The notes beneath the pieces were generated by a model. That model had not been told where the DNA came from. It saw only the letters and a program-made list of their open reading frames with translations, and did not search any database. Positions 10,573 through 21,710 of a DNA stretch of 64,000 nucleotides are shown here, one piece after another; the first letter of the stretch is position 1; each line of letters opens with the position of its first letter. The stretch lies in the NCBI RefSeq assembly GCF_030272615.1, contig NC_081415.1, positions 109,698,406 through 109,762,405 of the forward strand, given 5' to 3'. Position numbers and translations under genes: made by a program. The stretch is from Cryptomeria japonica (lineage: Eukaryota > Streptophyta > Pinopsida > Cupressales > Cupressaceae).

Positions 10573-13500
10573 ATGAGTTTTACAACAATAAGCCCTACTT
10601 ACACTATTCCCGTTAGACGAAGCCGTAGAATTAAGTCTTTCCGAGGTTTAATTACTGAGGAGATGGAACCTAATTTGAATAGCCTTTTTAACGAGGACAT
10701 GGGTAATTCCTCTAATCCTCCTAATGATGAAGAAGCTCTCCATGAGGTTTCTGTAGAACAACTTGCGAAATTGGATAATCAATTTGACGATTTTCGATAA
10801 TGGATGTCTCAAGAATACCCCGATAGTCAAGCTCTTCCTTTAATTGAGGGTTTAAAACATATGCTTCAAAGTGATAAGAATGGAATTGATATTTTGCGTG
10901 GTATTGCACACATTGTGGATTCGAATGTGATGCCTATGAAGAGTTGTGCCGAAACTTTAGGTTATACACAACCTCCCACTCAAGTCAATCATTCAATTCC
11001 TTTGACAACTTCTATTGCTAGCATACCTACCTTTACATCAAACATAATGACTACTTCTATACAAGACATTCCTCCTATGATCACCAGTCATGGGGGCAAT
11101 CCTTCCTCTTCAATTAACCCTCTTCCTTCATTTAATCCAACTTCTTCATTCATTCCTTCAATGAGTGTTCCTATTACATCTCCACAAATGAACATGACGC
11201 AAGGGGGCAATTCATTTAACCATTCCATTCCTCCTTGTAGTGTTCCTCCTTTCCAATCCTCTCCTATGACTAATTATCATAGTGTCCCACCACCTTACTC
11301 TTTACCTTCTTTCAATAACATAACACCTCCATCTCAATCTAACACATCTAATATGAATTCTTCGACTGAAGCGACCATTAACAATCTTGCACAAACTGTC
11401 TCTTCTTTATAGCAACAAATTGCCTCTATGAATCAATCTAAGTTTAGTGTGCCCACATTTGATGTTGCGAGCCCACTTTCTCTTGACATTGTTCGAGCTA
11501 TCCCTCCTAAACATGTTGAAATCCCGCATTTGGAGCTTTATAATGGTAAAGGAGATCCTCTAACACATGTTAAGACTTTTCAAACAATATGTACCGATTT
11601 TGCGTATGACCAAAGGTTGCTTGCAAAACTGTTTACTAGAACATTAAGAGATAAAGCCCTACAATGGTATTTCTCGTTGCCTTCTTATTTTATTACTTCT
11701 TTCGAACAACTTGCAAATGCTTTCATTCAACAATTTCAAAACAATATAAGTCCTAAAGTTACTTTGATTGATTTAATGCATTGTAAACAAGGTGTTAAAG
11801 AAAAAGTGACTGATTTCATTGGTAGATATAAGCATTTGTATGCTCAAATTTCTTTTCCAGTGCCTGACAATGATATTCAAAGAATCTTTATTTCTAATTT
11901 ACAAAAAGATATTCGAGACAAACTCCTGTTTTCTGAGTTTACTTCTTTCCAACAGTTGTGCGCAACTCTTCACAATTATCAACTGACTGTGAGTCAAATG
12001 GAACAATCACATCCTATGGCTCCGAGTGATAAGGGTGATAGCAGTCAACAACCATTTGGAAAGTTTAAACCGAACAGAGATTCCATCAAATTCAATGAAA
12101 ACATCCTCAACAACAATGTGAATGCAGCATCAGGTGTGCCTCCTATTTCTAAATTTTTCAAGAAAGAAAGAAAGTATACTCCTTTGAATGAATCATTGCA
12201 TAGTATTATGAATAAGTTATTGGAACAAAATGTGCTTACTCTTCCTCCTATAAGGAAAATTGATCCTGCAAAGATAACTTCACCTTATTTTGATAACAAA
12301 TCTTTTTGTCAATTTCATCGTCAGCCTGGGCATGATACTGAAAAATGTTTTGCTTTAAAGGGTAAAATTCAAGATTTGATTGATAATAATACTATCTCTG
12401 TTTCTGGAGTGAATGATAAAGGCAACACATCTGTAGCTCCTCCTAACCAAAATCTTCAGATTTTTACTGATCCATTACCTTCCCATACCTCTAATGCGAT
12501 TGAGGCTAATGATTCCTCTCTCTCATCTGATGGTCTTGTGTCTATAACTCTGAATGTGATTAACTTTGTAGAGCAGCAAGAAATCCCTAAAGAACCTTCC
12601 ATCACATTTGATTCTAGTGAAACTATCAGGGCACCCGATGGTCCTTTATACATAGTTGCAAAAGTCAAGAATACACCTTGCTGTGGAGTGCTTATTGATC
12701 CTTCGTGCATGATTAATGTTATTACTGAAGAATTTCTTTTTACTTTGCAATTGAATTAAGTGATCTATGACAAAACAGATGTGATTGTGAAATTATTTGA
12801 TGCATTTTCTTCTCCTGCAATTGGTTCTATTACATTACCTATTGAAGTTCATAACAAATCCCTTGATGTGAGCTTTTCTATTATTCCTTCATCCGAACAA
12901 TTTCGTGTGAAGCTTGGCTATCCTTGGCTATCTTCCATGAAAGCTATTGCTTCTCCTATTCATAAGTGTTTGAAATTTCCCCATAATGGTGAAGTTGTTA
13001 CTGTTAATCATAGTCTCTTTAAACCAGCTGAAAGAACCTCTAGTGTTCCTATTGATTACTTTTGGCCTAAACAATTCCAATCTCTTCCTCCGCGAAGTGA
13101 TCATCTTTTCAAATCTTATCAAAAATGGAAAACAGATATGATCCTATCTCTAAGTGAACCTAGAACACCCAAACTTGATATTCCTATCGTTCTTGAGAAG
13201 GAAGTTCTTCCTTTGAAAGATAAAACTAATGTCTTTCCTCAAGAAGATTCCCAACCCATCCCTATGGATGTGACTATGTCTATGCCGAATAAATCTTCTA
13301 AAAGTAGACCTATACCTCCTCGTCATGATGGACTTGGTCTTCTTCCTAAACCAAAAATTCCTCCTTTATATGGAGCAGTTCCTCCTCCTTCTTTTTATAG
13401 AGAGAAGAGACCTTCTTCTTCTCCTATTATCCAGCCTAAGAGACCACAACCTAAACACCCAAGTGATAAGGATGAGAACATTCCTCCTCCTCAATCTTCT

Positions 13501-13998
13501 CCACTTCCTACTAAGACTAGATGAAATCGTTCTGCACGTAAACGCCGACGAAAGCGTCGTCTTAGAGCTCAGGCAGCTGCTTCTCAAACTTTGCAATCTC
13601 CAAAAACACCTTCAACAAGCATTATTCCATTTTCTCCAAAATCTCCTAAACATAAGATGCATGATGGTCTTGATCCTGTGCGAGTTAAAGATCCTATTTT
13701 TATAAATCTTGATGATGATATAGATGAAAATGTTATTCATGATGAACATGTTACTCCTCTTGCTTTTGATAGTAAATATGAACTTGTTGATATTGATAAC
13801 CATTTATCTAATGAATTTTCTAAAGCACTTATCCTAGCTCCTAGACAAGAACAACGTGGCTCGGGACATGAACATAGCCCTTGTTTGGATCTTGTGATAG
13901 CTCCATCTACTGTGTTGGATGTTCCTCCTCTAGCGTGTTCCCTGCCTTCCCGAAACATTGATCAGCAAGATCGAGGGGTAGATGACATGCTAGACTAG
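10573..13998 (+). pseudogene. Gag/protease-like polyprotein with four in-frame stops
   Basis: One continuous frame of 1141 codons with internal stops at 10798 (TAA), 11410 (TAG), 12757 (TAA) and 13522 (TGA) and no frameshift. N-terminal 280 residues: acidic, then Pro/Ser-rich linker. About residues 310-470: Retrotrans_gag domain (PHLELYNGKGDPLTHVKTF, ALQWYFSLP, FEQLANAFIQQF). About 579-605: knuckle-like C-x2-H ... GHDTEKC. About 690-795: aspartic-protease-like fold (VLIDPSCMINVI, then VKLGYPWL), in which the usual D-S/T-G reads D-P-S. Then a Pro-rich region and a basic run (RKRRRKRR) near 13528-13563. No polymerase follows. Gag would form virus-like particles in the cytoplasm. Each stop can arise from CAA, CAG or CGA by one C-to-T change. 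The ATG at 10573 is chosen as the first Met of the frame after the leader. Confidence 0.88.
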
Positions 13999-14727
13999 TT
14001 TCATTAGCATAGCAGAATCTCTCCTCCTCTCTTTTGTTACTTCTTCTATATGTTATTCTCATTCGTCTATTTGTTGTCCTTAGTGTTGTCTACTTGAGGA
14101 CGATGCAAAGCATTGAGATCTCTTTTGGTCTCTCTCATGTTGACTCAAAAGACACATGTGTTCCCTTCTTCTAGGTGACCTTCCTTGATTGGGGAATGAA
14201 GAACAATTATGCATACATACATATGATATATATACATGAATTATCATACAGCATACTGACCCGAAGGAAAGCGAAGTCACCTCGTGCTTTGTGTTTTGTA
14301 TCTATTATCCTTGGGTTTATCTCACACTTGGGGGCTAAATCTTTGTGATAATGTGCTCCTTTCCTTTCTCATTTCTTATGTGTATCACTACGTTAAAACA
14401 ATCACCCCCGTTGAGGCGTGTGCGAACGCTTTAACGTAGGGGGGCATACACCTTGTCTATCCTTTCAAGATACTTGAAAATTTCTTGGCAAACTTAGCTA
14501 TGCCTTGAAAATTTTTGGTATTTTTCTTGCATGACTCATAGTGAGGGAACCTTACTACTGACAGTCATGGTTCTCCCTCGTGATCTTCCCTTTTACTTTG
14601 TCAATCGAAGTCGTAAGATCCTTAGTCCACTGGGGGCTTGGTGTGTCTTGCCTCCTTGACGTGGTGAAAGACTTTCAATGTTGTTTCCTTGTACTTTACC
14701 GGAAGTATGAGCATACATACTCCCACT
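13999..14727 (+). other. 3' non-coding region of the Gag-only element
   Basis: No polymerase, integrase or envelope-like frame is present between Gag and the polypurine tract. G-rich purine runs recur in it: near 14325 (CTTGGGGGCTAAA), 14437 (GTAGGGGGGCA) and 14630 (CTGGGGGCTTGG), each like the true tract at 14728. Confidence 0.7.
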
Positions 14728-14742
14728 AAAGTGGGGGCTAAA
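14728..14742 (+). promoter_or_regulatory. Polypurine tract
   Basis: AAAGTGGGGGCTAAA ends exactly at the first base before the 3' LTR (TGTAGCG at 14743). This is the expected place for the plus-strand primer. Confidence 0.85.
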
Positions 14743-15825
14743 TGTAGCGTCCTAAAATTGTGACACTTGCAATTTCGACTGCATTTCGGTCTTCACAATG
14801 GCGACGCAACACGCAACCTGAATGGAGACCCCGAAACTTGTCCACGACACTAAAAACTGCATTTTTCAAGCACCCTGGCCTGAACCTCCTTTGCACCCTG
14901 CTGTCCCGGGAGGTGGGACCAGAGCGCCCAGCGCCCTGGTCCTTCAGGACCAGGGCGCCCCCTGGTCCCTGGCCCTATTTTGGGCCCGGCCTCCTTGGGA
15001 CTTCGGGTCTTTTTGTTTGCAAATTGGAAAATTAACATTTCCTGGTCGACCTAAGGTCGGGAAAATCAGTCTTTTAACCCTAATTGGCAAGTATATAAAC
15101 TACATTTTCCTCTCTCCTTTGGGTAGATAAAAAAGAGGATGAACATATGGGAAAACGATATTCAAGCATTCAAGCATTCTTTCAAGCAATTGATCATTCC
15201 AAGTCTCCATTCAAGGCTAAGTGTTGCATTCAAGACAAGGATTCAACCATTGAAGAGGAGATCACATACTACATACAATATACAACAAACAACAACATCT
15301 ATACCTTCGCACATAAGGATACAAACATCCTTACAACAAGGTTGCAGGTACGCGGCTGAAATTGAAGATCTGGAATCCTTGTGCAGAGACGAACAGATCC
15401 CCCTTCGTTTCGCGGATTTTTCGGAGGACCGTGTGCACGCCAGGCGCCATCGTCCCGTCAACTTTTGCTCAAATTTGCAGGACAGCGCCGTATCGACATT
15501 TTACAGCTAATTCCAGGTCCGCAGCTTCATCCTATATCCCTATCTCAGTTTATAAGCGAATCTTTCTCACTTTCTATGCATTCCTAGCTTAATTCTTCTA
15601 TCTACATTCTTTACAAAAGAGGGTAGCCTTGCTGTCTTAACCCTTGAAACTCATTTAGAATCCAATCTTGCATTGTGTGGGATTGGATCTTGTGGGTTTC
15701 AACCCCTCTTTTGAATGTAAAGTCTCCCCTAAGTGAAAACCATCAACCCTAGCAACCTCCCTTCTCTCTCCTCGGAGTTGGAAGAGGGGAGAGCAACTAG
15801 GGTTCGATCGATTTTCCGCTTTACA
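14743..15825 (+). repeat. 3' LTR of the Gag-only element
   Basis: 1083 bp, same ends as the 5' LTR. It has 26 bp (14943-14968) missing from the 5' LTR, which together with the preceding bases make a perfect 12-bp stem (GCGCCCTGGTCC, loop TTCA, GGACCAGGGCGC at 14931-14958). It has two ATTCAAGC units where the 5' LTR has four. These two changes account for the length difference (+26, -16). Followed by the target repeat GTTAT. Confidence 0.95.
15092..15099 (+). promoter_or_regulatory. TATA box of 3' LTR
   Basis: TATATAAA, same position as in the 5' LTR. It could drive read-through into the LINE remnant downstream. Confidence 0.6.
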
Positions 15826-15830
15826 GTTAT

Positions 15831-17024
15831 CTATGGAATCTATGGATCAAGAGTCCTTTATGATGATACACAAGAATAATGTCTGATCTGGTTGTTGCTA
15901 CTTTGATTGGCCTTGGAACCCATGAATCTTAGTAGTCTTTGAGTGCTTTGGACGTACCAGTAAGATCTTCATCAAGTGGGAGATTGTTGGATAAATGTGC
16001 CTCAATCTTACTAGTTGGAACCTCTGAGAGAGCAATATCAGTGAGACCCCTAAGATGTTTGATCAATCTGAGCAGTGTTAGAGAAGTCCCCTTCGGTGAT
16101 CTAATTGGTGTGACTCTAGCTGACCTACATAGTAATCCTAAACTATCTTTGGTCTGTGTGATTGGTGTGACACTGGCCGATGATTGAACAGAGTTTACTA
16201 TCGAGCTGACTTGGGTTATTGATATGTATTCTACTAACCGAGCATGTCTAGCTGATGATGGGTCAGAATATTCTTATCGAAGTAAGTCTTGTCGATGAGG
16301 TTGTGTTTGCTATCCATCAATGTGACTGAGACCGATGTTGGAAGTCATTGGTGTGTCTTGAGCTCTCTGTAAGAGTCTTAGTAATATGGAGATTCAAGTT
16401 GATTGGGATTGCTTCGGTGTAAGTCAGGTCTATGTTGTTAGAGCAGTTTTGGAAAGCTATTGGCATAACTCATGGCGACGGATTGAGTATAGAGGAGCTT
16501 TGGGGTGACATTGGTCTTCGGAATGACCTGTCAAATGCCAAACTGACTTTTATTATTTGGCCAATGGGGTTTTGTTCAGTGAGAGTCTGGTCGATGAACT
16601 TGTGGAGCCAGGGTCATCGGGGTGACATGATGTTTCGGGATGACTTTCAGATTGTGACTCTGATGGACGTTGTGTGACCGATGAACCTGTTTGGTTGTAC
16701 ATCGACATGACTTTGTCTATAAGTGTTGGTCGAGTTGTTTTGGCCTTGGAATAGTAACGTCGGGATGACTCCTGCCAATGTGGTCTTGTTGTTTGTATTT
16801 TGATTTCGACCAATGTCTAGCTTAGATAGGTGATAGTTTTATGATTAATTTTTTGAGATATATTATGTATCTTGATAACATTTGTAATTCATATCGAGCT
16901 ATAACCAAAGGTTTTCTTGCTGGTTCTTTCCTTTGGGTATTCTCTTTGAACCAGTTTTTGTAATCCTTATTATATTAATATATATTAGTGGTTTACCACT
17001 TTTGCCAAAATTAAAATAAAAAAA
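15831..17024 (+). other. 3' portion of the interrupted LINE (untranslated)
   Basis: Sequence that was joined to 8319 before the LTR element inserted. It carries no convincing gene: the frames at 15939-16187 and 16432-16677 have no known motif. GAACCAGTTTTTGTAATCC near 16950, then a TATATTA stretch and an A-rich end at about 17024, are typical of a plant LINE 3' end. That it belongs to the same LINE is inferred from the target repeat and orientation. Confidence 0.6.
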
Positions 17025-18590
17025 GCATAACAAATAAACAATCACTAATTTAATCATATTTGATAAATTACTATTATCCCCATATATGAATAAGCCTAAT
17101 GTTAAACCGTGTTGAAATTATCATAGCATTATAACAATAGTGCCTCATTGAGAAAAGCCAATACACGTGAATTACATAAATTAATAAGATTATTATATTT
17201 ATTTTATTTTTTATTTTTCATGTATCACCCATCATTGTAAGCTATCTACATAATTACTTTTAGATTTTGAAAATAGAGACATGACCTCTTATATGTGAAT
17301 GGTACACACCTTGAATAAAAAATAATTTAGAAAATGTGATCAAGGGATTAAAGAGAAACTAGAGCATCCCAAAAAGAAACTCTAAGATCAATATCATGTG
17401 TTTCTTAAAAATAGATTACAATGTGTTGATACACACACATACTACTATGCCATAAAAGTGGAAACATACATAGTTGATTTCCCACGATTAAATCCTTAAA
17501 GTAAAGATGATGCAATTTATAGATCTAAGGAAATTTCAGCAACATTACAACATACAGATTCAAAACTTCAAAATCATGAAACAAGAAGAATGAAACATAA
17601 GAGAGAACGCATATATACGTGGGGGAAATCCCCTTCAGATAAAAAAAAACCCCACACTCCAAAACATCAAGCCAATGTATTATTCAACAACAAGCTACAA
17701 TACATTTTCAGGCTCTAAGCCTTACGTGGAGATTTACATGTTGCTCTTCTTTGGAGGAAATCCGACAACATAACCCCTATAAAATGAACAACTCTAGACT
17801 CTCTTCAACACATATAGCAAACACTTGTATTTATAAATCATATAATGCAGCAAATCTCAAGTTTCAAAAGCCCACACCTAAGCATGAAGATGCAACATAG
17901 AAGGTTCCAACTACATCACACATGTGGAAGGTAACTTTACAATTGACCACTCATGCAAAAAAATGTAATTTTTAATTATTACCAAACTTGCATAAGAAAT
18001 TGCACCTGTCAAATGCACACACATTCTATTTAGACTCAACATGAAATATAAACTTTATTTATGCATAACTCTTGTTTAAATTGCAACTTCTAATCTTGAC
18101 TCTTCAAAGTGGGTGCCAACTTCCTATAAAATAAAAGTCCATGTTATATACTAACCTTCCATATAGGATGCCACCTCACAAAGAGGTCCCACAAAGATTA
18201 CTTGCCATTAGGAAGTTATAAACTTAGAATATAGAAAATAAACGCAACAATTAATTAAATGATTCAACATTTTAGGACTCTAAGGTTGAGACATCTTAAT
18301 CCCAATAGGGACAAAGCTACACCCTCTTTCTTTATGCTTGCATTGAAAACGAAAATTTTAAAGAAGATTATAGTTATTCATTTTATTTTAAAGTGTGATA
18401 CCTTCAAAGACTAACAATTTTGTAAATATATTGGCAGTGGCTCTTGGTATAATTTATTCAACTAGATAAGAATCACCTTGCATAGGAATGACACTGCTAT
18501 TTTTAGCCTCATACATCTTCAAAATTCTTCTTATTCTTCTTCAATGCATCCTAGTTGCCAAAAATGTGACAGAAGTGTCATTTCGTGTTT
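17025..18590. other. AT-rich spacer, no gene seen
   Basis: No coding signal. Around 17610-17850 there is a less AT-rich block (GTGGGGGAAATCCCC, later TTTATAAATACAAG in minus-strand TATA style near 17830) that could be part of an LTR on the minus strand, but no borders were found. Confidence 0.3.
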
Positions 18591-19805
18591 CAGTGATTGA
18601 AACGACATGTTTCAAACTGTTACAAGTCATGACAAAATTGTAACAAGAGTTGAGTATTTGGTTTTTTAACATTTACAACTTCAACTTTACCTACCTAGAA
18701 CTATCACAAATTAACTACTAGTTGAGTAATAGATTCTTAATGATTAAAAAGCATATTGACATCGATAGTTGGTCTTTTCAGCCATGTGTATCATTCAGAT
18801 GCATGTGTTAACTCACAAGTGGTCTTTTGGGGAGCATTTGTATCATTGGATGTATGAATCAATATTTAGATTTTTAATTCATTTAAAAATTGTTGCATTT
18901 TTATGATACAGTACTACCATGAGTTTTAGGCTACATGGACAAATTTTTTTTTTTGGTGTTGAAATAAGCTGAAAAAAATAACAATACAATAATAAAATAG
19001 AAAAAATGTAATTCAAGAAAGATTGAACAATAGAAAAACAATAACTAGTAATCAACTCAAACAAAACAACATTATCTAAGACTCAAAAACTAGTTGGATT
19101 GAACAACATGAGAACAATGTCACTATACACTAACAGATACAAATCAATCATATCAATAACAGACACTACTAAACTAGCTAGATGAGAACAAAGTCACAAT
19201 ATATAGCTGGTATAAATCAGTGAGATTAAAACAAACACTACAAAACTAGTTGTAAATAACAACTTATGGAGAAAATAAGACTAGGCAAACTTTAAATTGA
19301 AGAAGTTCTGAAGATGACTAGTGCATCGAATCTCCCCTTCTTGAAGGTGCAGAAATTGCATGGAGAAAAGTTGAGTTTTAGGCTATATTTAATTTTTGAA
19401 TCACTAATTTTGTAATAATTAATAATTAATAATTAAATTATTTTTTAGAACTTTTTTTAAATAGTCTTATACTTTACAAAATATTAAATTATTTGAACAA
19501 ACTTTTTATTATAAAATACAATTTTTAAATCATTAACTTTATAATAATTAATAATTAAATTATTTTAAAGACTTCTAAAATATTGTTATGCTTTATAAAA
19601 TATTAAATTATTTAAACATGTTTTTTATAAAATTGATATGTATTCATAAATTTATTCAATGATTAAATTGTTAATGATATGTATTATATTTTTTAAAATG
19701 GTTTAGTTATTTTAAGCATAGCATTTTTAAAAATAATTTTGATTTTATTTAATTATGTTTTGATAAAAAAAATAATGTATTAATAAATAATTTATAATAT
19801 AGATT

Positions 19806-19924
19806 GTCTAAGGGGTTGAGCTTAACTGGTTAAAACACTAGGTTCTCACTGTGGAGACCCAAGTTCAACTCCGAATAGAGACATCTAAAAAAGTGGAACT
19901 CTAAGTTGTGACTCTTGGCCTTCC
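19806..19924 (+). mobile_element. tRNA-derived SINE with 12-bp target duplication
   Basis: A 119-bp body is flanked by perfect ATAATATAGATT repeats at 19794-19805 and 19925-19936. RNA polymerase III promoter boxes are visible: A box TGAGCTTAACTGG at 19817-19829 and B box GTTCAACTCC at 19863-19872, with normal tRNA spacing. The 3' part (AGTTGTGACTCTTGGCCTTCC) is not tRNA-like and ends without a long A or T tail. The inverted hAT copy lacks the insert at the equivalent site (about 29755-29795), which independently confirms the borders. It is transcribed by Pol III and moved by LINE machinery (family knowledge). Confidence 0.9.
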
Positions 19925-20852
19925 ATAATATAGATTACTCTATAAATAAAAAATAAATATAAATAATTCTATTAAAATGTTTAAATTTTTATATTATTAT
20001 TTTTTATATTTTTTTATTTTATTTTTAATTTATATTTAAAATTATAGTGTAAAAATATGTTCTACCATTTTTGTTTTTCGACAAGTTATTTTAACTATAA
20101 GTAATTTTTTTATATATAGTTTTTTATTTTTGTTATAAAAAGATTGAAACAAAGATTATAATTCACAAATTGATTGAAAGATTTACAAGATAAAGAGAGT
20201 AAAGAATTGGTGTTGCAATCAGGTATGTTTATTTCTTTCATCCATTAGTTTATCGATCATGTTTTCAATTGCTATAAAATAAATTTTTGAACATGAATTA
20301 ATTTTGTATATGAATGCAATTTTTTTACAATAAAAAAAGTTCATGTTTTAAAGTTTCAAAACATATATATTGGTTGTATTTATTTTTATTTTGAAAACAT
20401 ATATACTTATGAATAGCATTTGACGAAAAATGGATGGTGCTTCCACAAATCCTTCTATTTTTGAATTACAAGTCAATCCACAAACCCCACAAAATAAAAA
20501 ATAAAAAATAAATATAAATAATTCTATTAAAATGTTTAAATTTTTTATATTATTATTTTTTTATTTTATTATTTTATTATAATTTATATTTAAAATTATA
20601 GTGTAACCATCATTCCCTCGACTACATCTACGCTCAAAGAACTAGAGGACAATCATATTATAGAAGTTATCTATGCCAATAAGGGTCTAGAGGAAATTAG
20701 AACTAGCACTATGCTCCCTGGCTTTCCAGGCTCCCAGTTGTCTAGGTCCGACATAGTAGGAAATACAAATAGTAGAGCTGAGCTTCCCAAAACCAGTGAA
20801 GATGATGAGGACCTTATGAAAGGGCACTCCCTAAATAAAAAAAGGGAAGCCT

Positions 20853-21690
20853 GTGGGCTCCAAAAACAAGAAGAAATTTGGTGACCAGCAACGGTCTCCC
20901 TACCAGCCCCCCCCCAAATCCTCCACTTTGATGAAATACATATCTTGGAACATTCGAGGCCTTGAGTCGCTTGACAGGAAATTTGTTATTAAAAGATTTT
21001 TGGATCATCATAAAAACTTAGATTTTCTGATGTTACAAGAACTTAAATCTGTTGGATTCTCCCTCGACACCACACTTGACTTCATCTGGCGAGATGCAAT
21101 CAAAGTCTATACCAACCACCCGAGAGGAAAAGGAGGAGTTGGTCTTCTTATCACCCCTAAATGGACAATGTACCTCAAGGATAAAGGGACCTCCCCCTAT
21201 AATAGAGTAGCTTGGGTTACCCTAGATATTAAGGGTTCTTGCTTTGGCATATGTTCCATTTATGCATCCAAAAATTATAAGGAAAGAATTTCCCTCTGGA
21301 ATTGGCTAACCTCCCTCCCAAATATCCCTTGGATCATGGCGGAGGATTTTAATATGATTGAATCTCAGAATCACAAGGTTGGGGGACTTCTGTTTGAATG
21401 GAAAAACTCAGAAAGACCTCACTGGGACAAGTTGAAACAACACTTTCATTTGTTTGACCCCCTGGAAGGAACTAAAACTAACACCCCTAACCTTTGGCAC
21501 ACCTAGTGCAACTTTCAGCAAAACACTAATAGGATCTACTCCAGGCTAGATAGATTCTATGCTAATAAGGACTTTTTCTCCTTTTCCCCCAATCAGTTTG
21601 GGAACGCAGTTGCAGTCTTACCAACTACCCTATCTGACCACTTCCCTATTCTAGCCATTATTAACATCAGGAACTCCATCACCCCTAGCC
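20853..21690 (+). pseudogene. LINE endonuclease domain
   Basis: Endonuclease domain in frame with the downstream reverse transcriptase (21711). The motif MKYISWNIRGL starts at 20932, LMLQELK (catalytic Glu) lies near 21035, GVGLL and SIYAS follow, then IMAEDFN (usual GGDFN, with the two Gly changed) near 21336, and after a TAG at 21504 YSRLDRFY and LSDHFPI near 21540-21655. Apart from that stop the frame stays open through the domain. The Met at 20853 is probably internal, since PPPKSS upstream of MKYISWN looks like an ORF1 or linker end. Confidence 0.85.
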
Positions 21691-21710
21691 ATCCTCGTAA
21701 TAAGAAATTC

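Larger units (their letters stand above)
8320..15825 (+). mobile_element. Complete non-autonomous Gag-only LTR retrotransposon, Ty3/gypsy-like
   Basis: LTRs of 1073 and 1083 bp start with TG and end with CA. They flank a 5350-bp interior holding a primer-binding site, a long leader, one Gag/protease-like reading frame and a polypurine tract. The direct target repeat GTTAT lies at 8315-8319 and 15826-15830. By hand I count about 19 base differences over some 1057 aligned LTR positions (about 1.8%, mostly transitions) plus two length differences. No reverse transcriptase, RNase H or integrase is present, so it must borrow these from a partner. The layout resembles the group called TR-GAG elements (Gag-only terminal-repeat retrotransposons). 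Inserted in the 3' part of a LINE. Confidence 0.93.
2807..17024 (+). mobile_element. Decayed L1-type LINE with RNase H, interrupted by an LTR retrotransposon
   Basis: A non-LTR retrotransposon relic in two pieces, 2807-8319 and 15831-17024. Order on the plus strand: ORF1-like region, apurinic-type endonuclease, reverse transcriptase, zinc-binding RVT region, and a plant-type RNase H. The reading frame is broken by many stops and shifts. The second piece is non-coding and ends at about 17000-17024 in a run of A-rich sequence (CCAAAATTAAAATAAAAAAA) after TTTTTGTAATCC, the usual look of a plant LINE 3' end. The LTR element at 8320-15825 sits in its 3' untranslated region with a perfect 5-bp target duplication. 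The 5' end is uncertain, and I did not find a target duplication for the LINE itself. Confidence 0.8.

Noticed and set aside
19806-19924. Possible tRNA gene (A and B boxes)
   Set aside because: Target duplications, missing acceptor stem and the non-tRNA 3' part show it is a SINE.
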